This document shows positions 1-10,243 of a DNA stretch of 64,000 nucleotides, in pieces. The stretch's first letter is position 1. Each line of letters opens with the position of its first letter. The stretch comes from Viola odorata. Taxonomy: Eukaryota > Streptophyta > Magnoliopsida > Malpighiales > Violaceae. The notes beneath the pieces were generated by a model. That model was not told where the DNA came from. It did no database searches and saw nothing but the letters and a program-made list of their open reading frames with translations. The stretch is taken from assembly GCA_963691705.1 (NCBI GenBank), contig OY829538.1, forward strand, positions 46,279,151 through 46,343,150. Reading direction: 5' to 3'. The position numbers and the translations under genes are program-made.

Positions 1-158
1 TTTCCCTAGACATGCTTCGTTATTCATCACCACGAAGGAAATAAGTTGCTTCCCAAGTTTTTAACTTTCTAGGCTATGTTTAATCTTTGTGCATGAGGTG
101 TCATCAAATTATTTATGTACTGTCGAACAGGTAATCTGAGTCTGACATGAACCTGCAG

Positions 159-2856
159 GTAGTGCTTGACTTGGATGAAACTCTAGTATGTGCATATGAG
201 ACATCTAGTTTGCCAGCTGTTCTTCGTAGTCAAGCAACAGACACTGGATTGAAGTGGTTTGAGCTGGAATGCCTATCTTCTGACAAGGTATCTAATCCCT
301 GATGCGAATTTGTGTCACTTGAACTTATGATATCTTGTATCTACTTGAAATTGTTTTGATTAGAGTTTGTTGGGATTTGAAGGAATATGATGGAAAGCCT
401 AAGATCAACTATGTCACTGTGTTTGAGCGACCAGGATTGGATGAGTTCCTAAGACAAGTTAGTGAATTTGCAGACCTTGTGCTCTTTACTGCTGGACTTG
501 AAGGTTTCTGCCTGTTTACTTCTATCATATTTTGGTTACGTTGCTATTGCATCTCCTTTATATCTTCTCAGAGTATAACTTTATTATTTCTTGATGCTTG
601 CAGGTTATGCTAGACCACTTGTGGACAGAATAGACGCAGACAATCGATTTTGTCTTCGACTTTACAGGCCTTCAACAACCAGCACGTAAGCTTAGTTTTC
701 TGAATTTCCCATTTTCTGAGCTTCTTCTGCAGTTTCTACTTCAAATTTGATAAAGTGAAATCTTCTTCGGGAATTTAGAGGTTTTTTCCCAGAGAACAAT
801 GCCTTTTGCACTAATGAGAGACCTGTTGTTTTCCTAAATTAGCATATTAGCTTTTCTGCTATTTCCTAACCCTCTTTCTAAGCAATAGAAAATTTTCTAA
901 CGAAAGTTAGCACATTAAAAGGTATCAAGAGTATCTAACCCACAATAAGACACGGGACAGCAATAGCCGACTGAAGCCAAACCAATCAACCTCCTGAGAA
1001 CATAAACAGAACAGAAAAGGAATGCAGAGCATTGGGAAAGTAATAATATTAAAAATTAACATGGTGCATTGATACAAACCACAGCTTAAATAGAGACACT
1101 GATTTCATAGTTTCATAAGCCAAATCTGTTCAGTTAGTGAGCTTTCAGAGTTTTGTTGAAACCCTTAATTTGCAACCAACATTGGTAGATCTTGAATAGC
1201 GTATCGACAACATTGCCTAGAGGAAATAATTTTAAGTGGTTATTAGAAAACATGACAGTTCACCAAGATTCAAAGCCACTCTGGTACGATGTTATTGACA
1301 TGCCTTTCGGCACTTGCCTAGGCTCTTGATCTACCATGGTGCCTCAGAGGGGTTCCAGGTGGCAAACAACACACCAAGAGATGACTTAAGGCCAGGAAAT
1401 AGTGCGCTGGTCTAGTTAAGGGGTGTCCTGTGTAAATATGTTTAGTTAAAGAACAAAAGGAAGCGTTTCATCACTCAATTAAGAGCCCTAGATTGAACAT
1501 TAAAAATTGTCAAATGCCACTCTTTTCTTTATGCTTCTTTCTCATTTTTCATACTTTTCTGTACTTTTCTTCAATTTATTTGTATGAAAACTATTAAATT
1601 TTCTTTGCCCCCCCTTTGACTCCTATGTCATCATGAAATTATGATTCTATGTAATTATGATGCTCCTGGTGTTGATGTATATATGTAGACACATTGTAAA
1701 GTTGGTGCCTCATGTTACTCAGGCAAGCGCCTCACGTGGCACCTAGTGCCTAGAGCAGTATGAGGTGTTGGCGCCTTAAGAACAGCTAACACTTTTTATA
1801 ACACTGCTCTGGAAGTCCATAATTTGTTTACAAAACCTTATACAAAATGAAAAACATTACTTGTTGTCAAATTTGCATGTCAGTTGTTAAAGTTAAAGAA
1901 CATATGCCTTTAATTCTTCACGTGATATGCATGGATACGTGAAGCTTGATCTGTTAGTAAATTTTTTATGCTAACTCTCTATTCAAGTTTAAATTAGACA
2001 AGGAATTTGCACTTTCCATGGCAATTGGTCTACTTTTTCTTTCTTTATATAAAATCGTATTAGTTTCTCTTTTTATGTTCAAACTGGACTGCAGATTTTT
2101 CCAGTACTTTTGAGAATGATGCCTCAGAATTGTGCCATGAATTTATTCATGTCAGTGCCATAGATTAAATTCTAAGTCTGACTACTACTTTATGCTTATG
2201 TTTTCCATTCTGCTACTTCACACGAAAACCTTTTCTATACTTGTAACATTGGAGTATATGCATTTATCATTGGATGTGATTTCTTGACAACATAATAGAA
2301 GGCTTTATGAAATCTTAAGAAATAATATCTTGCTTGTGGTACTTTATTTCTACTATTGATTTGTCTCTCTCTAGATGACTAAACTTTTGTGATCATTACT
2401 AATCTTGAGATGAGGTAATTTCTTATGTTTTATTGTCCTAATTTTTGGCATTTCCCATATCGCGTATGAACAGGGAGTATCGGGAGCATGTGAAGGATCT
2501 CTCCTGCCTGTCTAAGGATCCATGCCGGATTGTTATTATTGACAACAATCCATTCAGTTTCTTGTTGCAACCAGTGAATGGAATTCCATGTGTTCCGTTT
2601 TCTGCAGGGCAACCACATGATACACAGGTTGCAATATATGCATTCTAGAATTTAAGAATGAATTTTCCAGCCTTGTTTCTCCATTCACTTACTTTTTTTT
2701 ACCCGTTTTGTATGGGTTAATCAGCTTCTGGATGTACTTCTTCCACTCCTTAAGAACCTCTCTCAGCAAAAGGATGTAAGACCCGTCCTTTATGAAAGAT
2801 TCCACATGCCTGAATGGTTTCTGAAGCATGGAATCCCGACTTCTGGTTTTACATAG
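159..2856 (+). CDS. CTD small-phosphatase-like (HAD family) protein, 3' five exons; gene starts left of the window
   Basis: Five exons join in frame: 159-287, 383-503, 604-685, 2474-2627 and 2725-2856 (TAG stop), all with GT-AG introns; the fourth intron is about 1.8 kb. The first visible exon carries the HAD catalytic motif DLDETLV, with the nucleophile and acid/base Asp codons at 168-170 and 174-176. Later exons carry FERPGLDEFL, FTAGLEGYARPLVDRID and IDNNPFSF, the usual order in Dullard/SCP/TIM50-like CTD phosphatases. These are Mg-dependent phosphoserine phosphatases acting on proteins such as the RNA polymerase II CTD. The plant type seen here (the set containing Arabidopsis At3g55960, from memory) has no proven substrate that I can state. 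The 5' exons are outside the window. Bases 1-60 may be the end of an earlier exon, but I could not fix its splice site. The reading frame is open throughout. Confidence 0.9.
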
Positions 2857-4680
2857 CATTATCTGAGATTTCATCAACGCAACACACTCTCTTTGTACTA
2901 TCCACACAGTTATTTCATTTGAAGGCAGCATCTTGCTGTCAGGGTCGTTACCTCTTTGTATAGCATTTATTTGAATGCCATAAGCATTGATAAAAGCCGA
3001 AGTTTGCTGAGATGAAGGTGAAGGATTTTATCTGCTGCTTGTATTGGCGATACGCATGTTGTATGACTGTAAATCTGGCCATACTCTATACTCTGACTGT
3101 AAGCGCTGTGTAATTGTTATGTATCTTTCAGAGTTTTGTTCAGAGTTTTGTAAAGTTTATTCGATCAATGATTATTTTGAGTTCACATAATCGTCATGAA
3201 TATGCACTATGTGCCTAGGTTTTCATGATGTTGTTACAGAGAGTTTATACAGCTTAGCTTAGCATGTTTTTTTGGCAAATTAAGACAAATTAATAATGTA
3301 CTTTTAGGTGAGCCAGGTATTTTGCAACTTGCAAGCAGATACTGATCTACTAATTGTAATTCCCATTTTCCTAATCTTGTGGCTGGCAACATTTATCAAT
3401 CATGCATGGACCATGGCCTAACCTTTACCTACTTATCTTTACTGCTTGTGGACTCTGTCTTCCACTTGTGATCTGTAAAAGTTCTTAACAAAATAAAATT
3501 CAACATTTTGCAAGTCAGGTACATCAAAAACTAATAAAAAAAAACTTACAACTTATACAAATCATAAGTCTTTCTTAACTTCTTTAAAACTAAATTACAT
3601 CCTGGAGCAACATCCGCAATTCTTGCCTAATCTTTTGGTTGCATCTCCATGGAGTTGTGACTTTCGGTTGCCACATTATGTAATCAGCATGGATGGCACA
3701 TGGGCGGATTTAGCTTTGTCTGGAGGATGCTAGTTTAAGCTTTGATTAGAGCAAATATTTAGTAAGCCGACAGAATGTTAGAAGCCCTTCGTTTATATAT
3801 GTTTGCAACAAAAGCAAGATAAATAATTGAAGTAATAATACAAAAAGTGATTCCTTACCGTATAAATAATGTTTTTGAAGCCAATTTTTAGAAGAATAAA
3901 CATTAGAGAGTAGACTTGGGCACCGGGTTTGGCGGCCCAGCTTGGTCCGCATTGACCAAGTCCAAGTCCTTAGGCCCATGATCTTGGACCAGCCCACCTT
4001 GAGTTAGCCCCAACTAAGCCCATTTGAGGAGGGAGGAGGTTTGAGCCGGCCCGACCCAGGTCTATTAGAGAGGTAAAGTGGTGTTTTTTTTATTTTTTCG
4101 GCATAGATTCTCAGCCAATAAAACCTATTAAATTTTAAATTGTGTTAGATCTTTAAAGGAGGTACAAATGATTAGTAATAGCCAATAAGTTAAATATTTC
4201 ATCAATTCAATTAGAAGATTTTACTAATGGTAATTAAATGAACAAATATTTACACAAAAAGAAATATATAAAAGTTTTTTTTATAAAAAATAAAATCAAA
4301 GACCCATACTATAATATTAGAAATTCAATTTCCCTAAAAAAAGTAAGGTGAGAAAAGTTAAGTAAAGGAATAAACATAGATTTAATCAAGGTCATCAACT
4401 AAAATAAAAGATTCGATTTTGCTAGTTCTCCAAATTGAGTTGATTAATTAATAAGTATTAATCAATGGAAACAAATTACAAGTAATAAGGGAAGAAGTTT
4501 GCGGTTTTACTTGCAATAACACAAGATTGAGCTACAAAATATTGGAGAAGAAGTCTCCCAAGACAATACTCAAAACTAAATTAGGAAGATATGACATCTA
4601 AATTCTATATATATTATAAGGGCAAAATAGCATGGAGGCTCCTATTTTAGGTAACACTAAAATGAGCAAAAGGAATGTGA
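2857..4680. other. 3' flank and intergenic DNA, no gene seen
   Basis: The first few hundred bases are probably the 3' UTR of the phosphatase gene. The rest is AT-rich. Around 3910-4075 lies a GC-richer patch with repeated GGGCC/GGCCC-type runs, similar to the ends of hAT-like non-autonomous elements elsewhere in the window, but I could not find paired ends for it. Confidence 0.5.
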
Positions 4681-4689
4681 TGCATTGAT

Positions 4690-5040
4690 ACATACCCGGA
4701 CGATGAAGATTCCCTTTCCTGCTAAAGGGCCCAATGACCCGAGCCGTGACTAAAGCTATGCAAGGAAAGCTCGCATTGTTGATCCAAGAAGGGCTCAAGC
4801 ATGGAGAGTTAATGGAGAAAGACTCGTTGAAGATCAAAGCTCCAAGACTCATCACTTGAATCCAAGCCATGGAGCAACTCCTCTGGAAAGACCCATCACA
4901 AGGGTAAGAGCCAAAAGATTGGCATTTTGGATTTCAAGCAAGGCTAGGCGAGGAATATTTGGGTGCAAAGAGTGTCAAGTTGATCATCGTTGGCTACCCA
5001 AGCCCAGATTTCGCTCAAGGCGAGGAATATTTGGGTGAAG
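4690..5040 (+). mobile_element. Decayed retroelement-like fragment with two copies of a short coding motif
   Basis: Two reading frames each contain a stretch resembling the motif G-P-M-T-R-(A/V)-x-x-K that often closes Ty3-type gag-pol reading frames in plants: GPMTRAVTKAMQGKL near 4730-4775, ending at a TGA about 4858, and RPITRVRAKRL near 4890-4922. A 19-base unit, GGCGAGGAATATTTGGGTG, occurs near 4949 and again near 5018, about 70 bp apart. There is no intact gene. The class is inferred from one short motif only. Confidence 0.4.
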
Positions 5041-5713
5041 AGGACTCGAATATGTTTATTAAGTTGGTTACCTTACTTCTTTGAATTTTAGTTGTTTTTC
5101 TTATTTTAATTTAATAAAAAAATGAGAGCACATACTGAATACATATTTAAATAATCAAAATAAAAAATACTTATTTTAGAAATTTTAGAAAAAACTTGGA
5201 AATTCTAAATTACCAAAATATTTTTGTAAAAGATCCCACATGTTCATTCTTTTGCAAAATATTTAATTACACAACCTTCATCATATATCTTGTTGTTAAT
5301 GACATCTGCTTTACTTGTTTTTTCTTTCATCTCGCGATGGTGTTGTCGATGTCCTGCTTTAGATGTCGTGTACATGTTGTCGTCTAATTCAAACCTTTGA
5401 TTCATCATCGTGGACCAATTGGTTGAATTTAGTGGGAATTTTATCCAAATCTTATTAGATGCTCAACAAACAACAAAAGAGAAAAAGAAATTATGTATAT
5501 CAAACTGTCATGGATCTTTTGGGCTTATTTATGAACTTTTGAAATTCTAAAATTGATCTATCTTAAAGCATAATTGATTGTTCATCAATTTTAGGGTATA
5601 ATTATTAGAAAAAGAAATTCAGGGGCAAAATTGCACAAATCACGCAAATAAGGGGCATATTTGTATTTTTATTTTGTGGTACACCATCTTAGTGGAGTAC
5701 TACTAGTCTACTA

Positions 5714-6449
5714 CTCCCTCCGTCCTTAATTAATGGACGTTTTAGCCTAAAAACCGTGTCCATTTTTAATTGACGCCATTGGCATTTGTGTCCACTTTGT
5801 TGGTGTTCTGACAAAAATGCCCTCAAACGACACGTCATTTTCATGCTGAGCTACGCGTCATACAAGGCAAAAAAGGGAAACGAAAAATGAAGGACCAAAT
5901 TTGAAATTTGACAACAGACATGGAACAGAAAGTGTCAGAAAAAGTTGGCACAATTTGGCCCTTTTATCTTTCCTCCTCCGATTTCAAACGGAAAATAAAA
6001 CAAGTTTGGACGACATGATCACGAAGGTGACCATAGATTCTTGCCGGAAATGACGAGACGAGCAGAACACAGGTGGTGGCGGTCAGATCGGAGGCCGGAC
6101 GCGCCGGCGCGTGGCGGCGCGTGGGCAGAGTGGCGGAAGCTCCGTCTGCTGTTGGCGGCGGCGCGTGGGTTGTCCGATTGGTGCCGTTCCACCTGCTCCC
6201 GACTCGAGACAACCTTCCGCTCCTTTCTATGGCGGAGGTGAGAACAGGAAACGATTACAGAGGGAGTATTTTTCGGACAGAAGGAGAAAGAAAGAAAAGA
6301 AAGAAAGAAAGAAAGAAAGAAAAGAGAGAAAAAAGGAAGAAGAAGCTATTGTTTGGCTGACACGTGACCCACCGACACTGACAGCACTATCAGTGGCCTA
6401 AAATCGAGTGATTCACTCCCTCGCGTCCAATATTTAAGGACGGAGGGAG
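5714..6449. mobile_element. Stowaway-like (Tc1/mariner) MITE, 736 bp
   Basis: The ends are exact inverted repeats (CTCCCTCCGTCCTTAA at the left, its complement at the right), flanked by TA on both sides (5712-5713 and 6450-6451), the target duplication of Tc1/mariner elements. The outermost repeat is 19 bp if the flanking CTA/TAG is counted. At 736 bp it is long for a Stowaway MITE. Its centre (about 6060-6230) is strikingly GC-rich compared with the AT-rich ends, and an AAAG microsatellite lies inside. It ends about 250 bp before the CCR4-like upstream ORF, so it forms part of that gene's promoter region. Confidence 0.85.
6290..6340. repeat. AAAG-type microsatellite inside the MITE
   Basis: An interrupted run of GAAA/AAAG units within the Stowaway-like element, followed by further purine-only sequence. 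Confidence 0.8.
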
Positions 6450-6626
6450 TAGTAATCTGGTACTTTTTTTACTTATTATTATTATTATTATTATTTATAA
6501 GAAAAATTAATTAAAATAAAGAAACCATAATCCTGATAGGGTTGCCTAAAAAAAGGAAAACTAGTCGAAAAATTCTAAAGATCGAGTCAAGCTTTGCTAC
6601 CAAAGGACTCAACTCAAGTCTCATTT

Positions 6627-6658
6627 CCTCCCTCCCTCCCTCCCTCCCTCCTTCCTTT
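6627..6658. repeat. CCTC microsatellite in the CCR4-like 5' leader/promoter
   Basis: A run of CCTC units, pyrimidine-only, about 160 bp before the start codon. Such CT tracts are common just downstream of plant transcription starts. Confidence 0.8.
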
Positions 6659-6694
6659 CCGTGGGTCTTCCTTTCTACCTCTATTCTACCACCA

Positions 6695-6749
6695 ATGAAG
6701 AAGACCCACCGTCCACAACCCAACACTGCCACCGCCACCGCCCCCGCCC

Positions 6750-6780
<31 letters not shown>

Positions 6781-6814
6781 TTTTCCTGCTATCAACCTTC
6801 CCTCTTTTACATGA
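6695..6814 (+). promoter_or_regulatory. Upstream ORF (39 codons, poly-alanine) whose stop overlaps the CCR4-like start
   Basis: An ATG at 6695 opens a 39-codon frame ending in TGA at 6812-6814. The receptor-kinase ATG is 6811-6813, so stop and start overlap as ATGA. A CCG microsatellite (about 6739-6778) is read in this frame as a run of alanines. If the transcript starts upstream of 6695, ribosomes would meet this frame first, and main-ORF translation would depend on leaky scanning or termination-reinitiation. The transcription start is not known from sequence. Confidence 0.6.
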
Positions 6815-9240
6815 CGAAATTACACCCAGCGTCACTCACGACCTCCCTAACACTCCTTCCCATCATCTTCCTCCTCTTCCCATTTCCACCAACCACCCAT
6901 GCCTTGGGCTCTGCCTCCACCCTCGCCGTCATTTCAGCCACCGCCACGGTCTGCGGCATCGTTGCGGCCCAGTCCACCCAAACCATCACATGCTACCAAC
7001 CCACCACCGGCCAGATCATACCCATTCAGCCCGCCGTCTCCTTCTCCGCCATCTCCGGAGGCTACGATTCTCTCTGCGGCCTCCGCTCAGGCGGCTACGC
7101 ATTCTTATGCTGGAATGCACTCAATCCTTCCTCTTTCTCCCCTCAAAGAGTCTACGTTAATGACACAGTCTTTCTACAAAACCTCTCGGTTGGCGATCAC
7201 CAGGTTTGCGCCACACTTAACGACACAGTCAATGTAAATAACACAGGTACCGTAAAGTGCTGGAGAACCTTTTCCAAACAATTTATTAGCGATAAATTCA
7301 AATCAATTTCATCTGGGTTCGGTTTTTCTTGTGGGATTTCAAGTAGGAATAATAATAGTATTCGCTGTTGGGGCACGAATGTTTCGATTACCAATTTGAT
7401 TGAGTCTGAGTTTGGTGACATGTCAATGTTGAGTATTGAAGCTGGTGGTTCCCATGTTTGTGGCGTGAATTCGAGTGGGTTTTTGGTGTGTAGAGGTGAT
7501 AATAGTTATGGTCAGTTGGATGTCCCTACGAATTCCGAATTGGAGTACTCAAAATTGGCTCTTGGGGCTCACCACAGTTGTGCAATACGTCGAAGTAATG
7601 GATCGGTGGTGTGCTGGGGAGGGAGAGGAGAGTATAGTGGTACTGAAACTGAAGGAGTTTTCTTTGAGTCTATTGTTTCTGGGTCTAATTTTACATGTGG
7701 ATTGGTGTCTAGGAACTTTTCCATCTTGTGTTGGGGGCCAGGATGGCCTAAGAATAATATTTCATCGAATCAGATTATTCCATTGGGTAATGTTGAAGTT
7801 CTGCCAGGGCCTTGTGTGCAATCTTCTTGTAGTGAATGTGGGATTTATCCGCGGTCTGAGAGATTGTGTTCTGGTTCTGGGAATATTTGTGAGCCTTGTA
7901 TTTCAAGGCTACCTCCACCGGCACTACCACCGGCACTACCACCGTCTTTGTTGCCTGAATCATCTCCTTCGAAAGAATTGACAACTTGGTTATTGGTGTT
8001 TGCCATTGTTGGTTCGGTTGGGATTTTTGCAGGAATTTGTACAATAATTTATTGCTTGTGGACTGGAGTTTGTTTTGGTAAGAAGAAAATACACAATTCA
8101 GTCCAGCCCACAATCACTAGAGATGGTTCCAATATTGGTGGAGCAACTTCAAACAATAGTGGTGTGTCAAGATCATCTGCAATTAGGCGTCAAGGCTCGA
8201 GGTTAATTAGACGGCAGAGGAGTGGAACCTCATTGAAGCATGCAGACAGAGCGGAGGAATTTAGTTTTGCTGAGCTCGCTGCTGCTACTAACGACTTCTC
8301 CCTGGAAAACAAGATTGGTGCAGGGAGTTTTGGTGTTGTTTACAGAGGCAAATTAGGAGATGGGCGTGAAGTGGCAATCAAGAGAGGAGAAACAAGTCAC
8401 AAGGCAAAAAAGTTTCAAGAGAAGGAGAGTGCCTTTGATTCTGAGTTGGCTTTCCTGTCAAGGCTTCACCACAAACATTTGGTACGTCTGGTTGGGTACT
8501 GCGAGGATGGAGACGAGAGGCTTTTGGTGTATGACTACATGAAGAATGGAGCTCTATATGACCATTTACATGACAGAAACAACATAGAAAAGAGCAGTAG
8601 TATGGTAAACTCATGGAAGATGAGGATCAAGATCGCGCTAGATGCTGCTAGAGGTATTGAGTATCTTCACAGCTATGCAGTTCCATCTATAATCCACCGA
8701 GACATTAAGTCATCAAACATACTGCTTGACACAAATTGGACAGCAAGGGTTTCTGACTTTGGATTGTCACTGATGGGTCCTGTTTCGGGGCACGAGTACG
8801 ACAGGCCGATGAAGGCAGCAGGGACAGTAGGGTACATTGATCCGGAGTACTATGGTCTAAACATGTTAACTGCTAAGAGTGATGTGTACGGTCTAGGTGT
8901 GGTGTTGCTCGAACTATTGAGTGGGAGGAGAGCGATCTTCAAGGATGATGAGAATGGAGGGATGCCGACAAGCATTGTGGATTTTTTGGTGCCTAAGATA
9001 ATGGTGAACGAATTGGCGAATGTTTTGGACCCGAGAGTAGGTCCACCTGAGCTGAATGAGGCTGAAGCAGTGGAGCTGGTGGCATATACTGCAATGCATT
9101 GTGTTAACTTGGAAGGGAAGCATAGGCCAACTATGACTGACATTGTTGCTAATTTGGAGCGGGCATTGTCGCTGTGCGAGGAGGGGAGTCACGGCAGCAT
9201 CTCTAGTGGTATAATCTCTATCGTTTCAGGTTCAGATTGA
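6811..9240 (+). CDS. CCR4: CRINKLY4-related receptor-like kinase (CCR4-like), intronless, 809 aa
   Basis: A single open frame. From the ATG at 6811 the protein begins with a hydrophobic signal peptide (residues about 8-30, cut near HALGSAS). The ectodomain has crinkly/RCC1-like repeats with recurring CWG cores (RCWG, VCWGG, LCWGP), many N-glycosylation sites, and a Cys-rich TNFR-like stretch (GPCVQSSCSECG). One membrane span lies at about residues 392-420. The cytoplasmic Ser/Thr kinase has the glycine loop GAGSFG (503-508), VAIK lysine 524, HRD 629-631, DFG 649-651 and the GTVGYIDPEYY activation-segment end, so it looks catalytically competent. The family acts at the plasma membrane in epidermal and cell-differentiation signalling. 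Extending upstream in frame would add an arginine run from the CCG repeat and bury the signal peptide, without an ATG, so 6811 is preferred. The CCR4 name (as opposed to CCR3) is by resemblance. Confidence 0.92.
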   Translation: MTKLHPASLTTSLTLLPIIFLLFPFPPTTHALGSASTLAVISATATVCGIVAAQSTQTITCYQPTTGQIIPIQPAVSFSAISGGYDSLCGLRSGGYAFLCWNALNPSSFSPQRVYVNDTVFLQNLSVGDHQVCATLNDTVNVNNTGTVKCWRTFSKQFISDKFKSISSGFGFSCGISSRNNNSIRCWGTNVSITNLIESEFGDMSMLSIEAGGSHVCGVNSSGFLVCRGDNSYGQLDVPTNSELEYSKLALGAHHSCAIRRSNGSVVCWGGRGEYSGTETEGVFFESIVSGSNFTCGLVSRNFSILCWGPGWPKNNISSNQIIPLGNVEVLPGPCVQSSCSECGIYPRSERLCSGSGNICEPCISRLPPPALPPALPPSLLPESSPSKELTTWLLVFAIVGSVGIFAGICTIIYCLWTGVCFGKKKIHNSVQPTITRDGSNIGGATSNNSGVSRSSAIRRQGSRLIRRQRSGTSLKHADRAEEFSFAELAAATNDFSLENKIGAGSFGVVYRGKLGDGREVAIKRGETSHKAKKFQEKESAFDSELAFLSRLHHKHLVRLVGYCEDGDERLLVYDYMKNGALYDHLHDRNNIEKSSSMVNSWKMRIKIALDAARGIEYLHSYAVPSIIHRDIKSSNILLDTNWTARVSDFGLSLMGPVSGHEYDRPMKAAGTVGYIDPEYYGLNMLTAKSDVYGLGVVLLELLSGRRAIFKDDENGGMPTSIVDFLVPKIMVNELANVLDPRVGPPELNEAEAVELVAYTAMHCVNLEGKHRPTMTDIVANLERALSLCEEGSHGSISSGIISIVSGSD

Positions 9241-10017
9241 ATTTGCAGATAGGAGGAAGAAGGCAAAACAAAAGTATGATTTTTTAAATTTTTTTCTCCT
9301 TTTGAATTGATTTAGTTGGGTATAGCTTTTTTAGTTTATTTATTTTAATGTGGAGGTGCTGTAAAGAGTTAGAAAAATCATTTTCTTGCCATCTCTTGGA
9401 AAAAAGATGAATTATGAATTTGAGGTCATCATCTAACAGACTAACACTGAGCTGGTAATGTAGGGTCTGGTCTTGTGAACATGAACACTGACTGACAGGA
9501 ATGAGAATGTTCGCTTCTCTTTTGGTTTCTTTTGGTTGTATGAGTTGTACGAGTTGGTATGAGTATTTTTTTTATATAAGTATAATTTTGGGTGTTTGAT
9601 CTTTCAAACATTGATTGCTGAAACTTTTATTTGTTTATTAGTACTAATTAATGAATTAACGGTACTCTAAAATTCTAAACTAATAATAATAATAAAGTAC
9701 TGGTAGTGAAAGGTGAGAAATGTGGTCCCAAAAGAGTGGATGAGTATTATTGAGTAGCAAGAATTTGACTTTGACTCAATGTATTAAAATAGAATAGAAG
9801 TAGCAGTCAATGTGATTCGTCGCGGTGTTATTCTATCTCGATTGATTGAGAACTGTTCTAGTTAAACTATAAATTTAAAGTTCGAATTTTGAATATGCAA
9901 TTATGTTAACATTTGTCTTCCGAAACTTTAGCCGGTTAAAATTTAGAATAGTCGATACTCAATATCGTTTTTTTATTTTTTATTTTTTCAATTTTCTATT
10001 CACACCACTATATAATA
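9241..10017. other. 3' flank of the CCR4-like gene, no gene seen
   Basis: AT-rich; the first few hundred bases are probably the 3' UTR. No coding pattern was recognised on either strand. Confidence 0.5.
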
Positions 10018-10243
10018 CTCCCTTCCAGTACAATTAATTGTCGTTTACTGTTTGAGCACGCATATTAAAAAAGTTAGATGACTCATTATTTGACCCAAAA
10101 AAATTTGTATTTTTTTTCGAACGTACGTCTTAACGTATGTCCGAAAAAAAACAAGGGGCAAAATTGTCTCAAATAATGAGTCATCTGATTTTTTTAATAT
10201 GTATATTTAAATAGTGAAATCAATTAAAAAAATTAGGAGGGAG
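10018..10243. mobile_element. Stowaway-like MITE, 226 bp
   Basis: The left end CTCCCTTCCA and right end AGGAGGGAG are inverted and flanked by TA (10016-10017 and 10244-10245). Two internal blocks, one ending in ACTCATTATTTGA and its complement near 10175, fold back on each other. The inner sequence (ACGTACG, GGGGCAAAATTGTCTCAAATA) matches the MITE at 46401-46660, so the two belong to one family. Confidence 0.8.

Noticed and set aside
5964..6401. Several overlapping 66-96-codon ORFs on both strands
   Set aside because: All fall in the GC-rich core and microsatellite of the Stowaway-like element; long frames are expected by chance in GC-rich DNA, and no motif is recognisable.
6661..6810. In-frame N-terminal extension of the CCR4-like protein with an arginine run
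   Set aside because: It has no ATG (it opens with GTG), comes from the CCG microsatellite, and would place the signal peptide internally.
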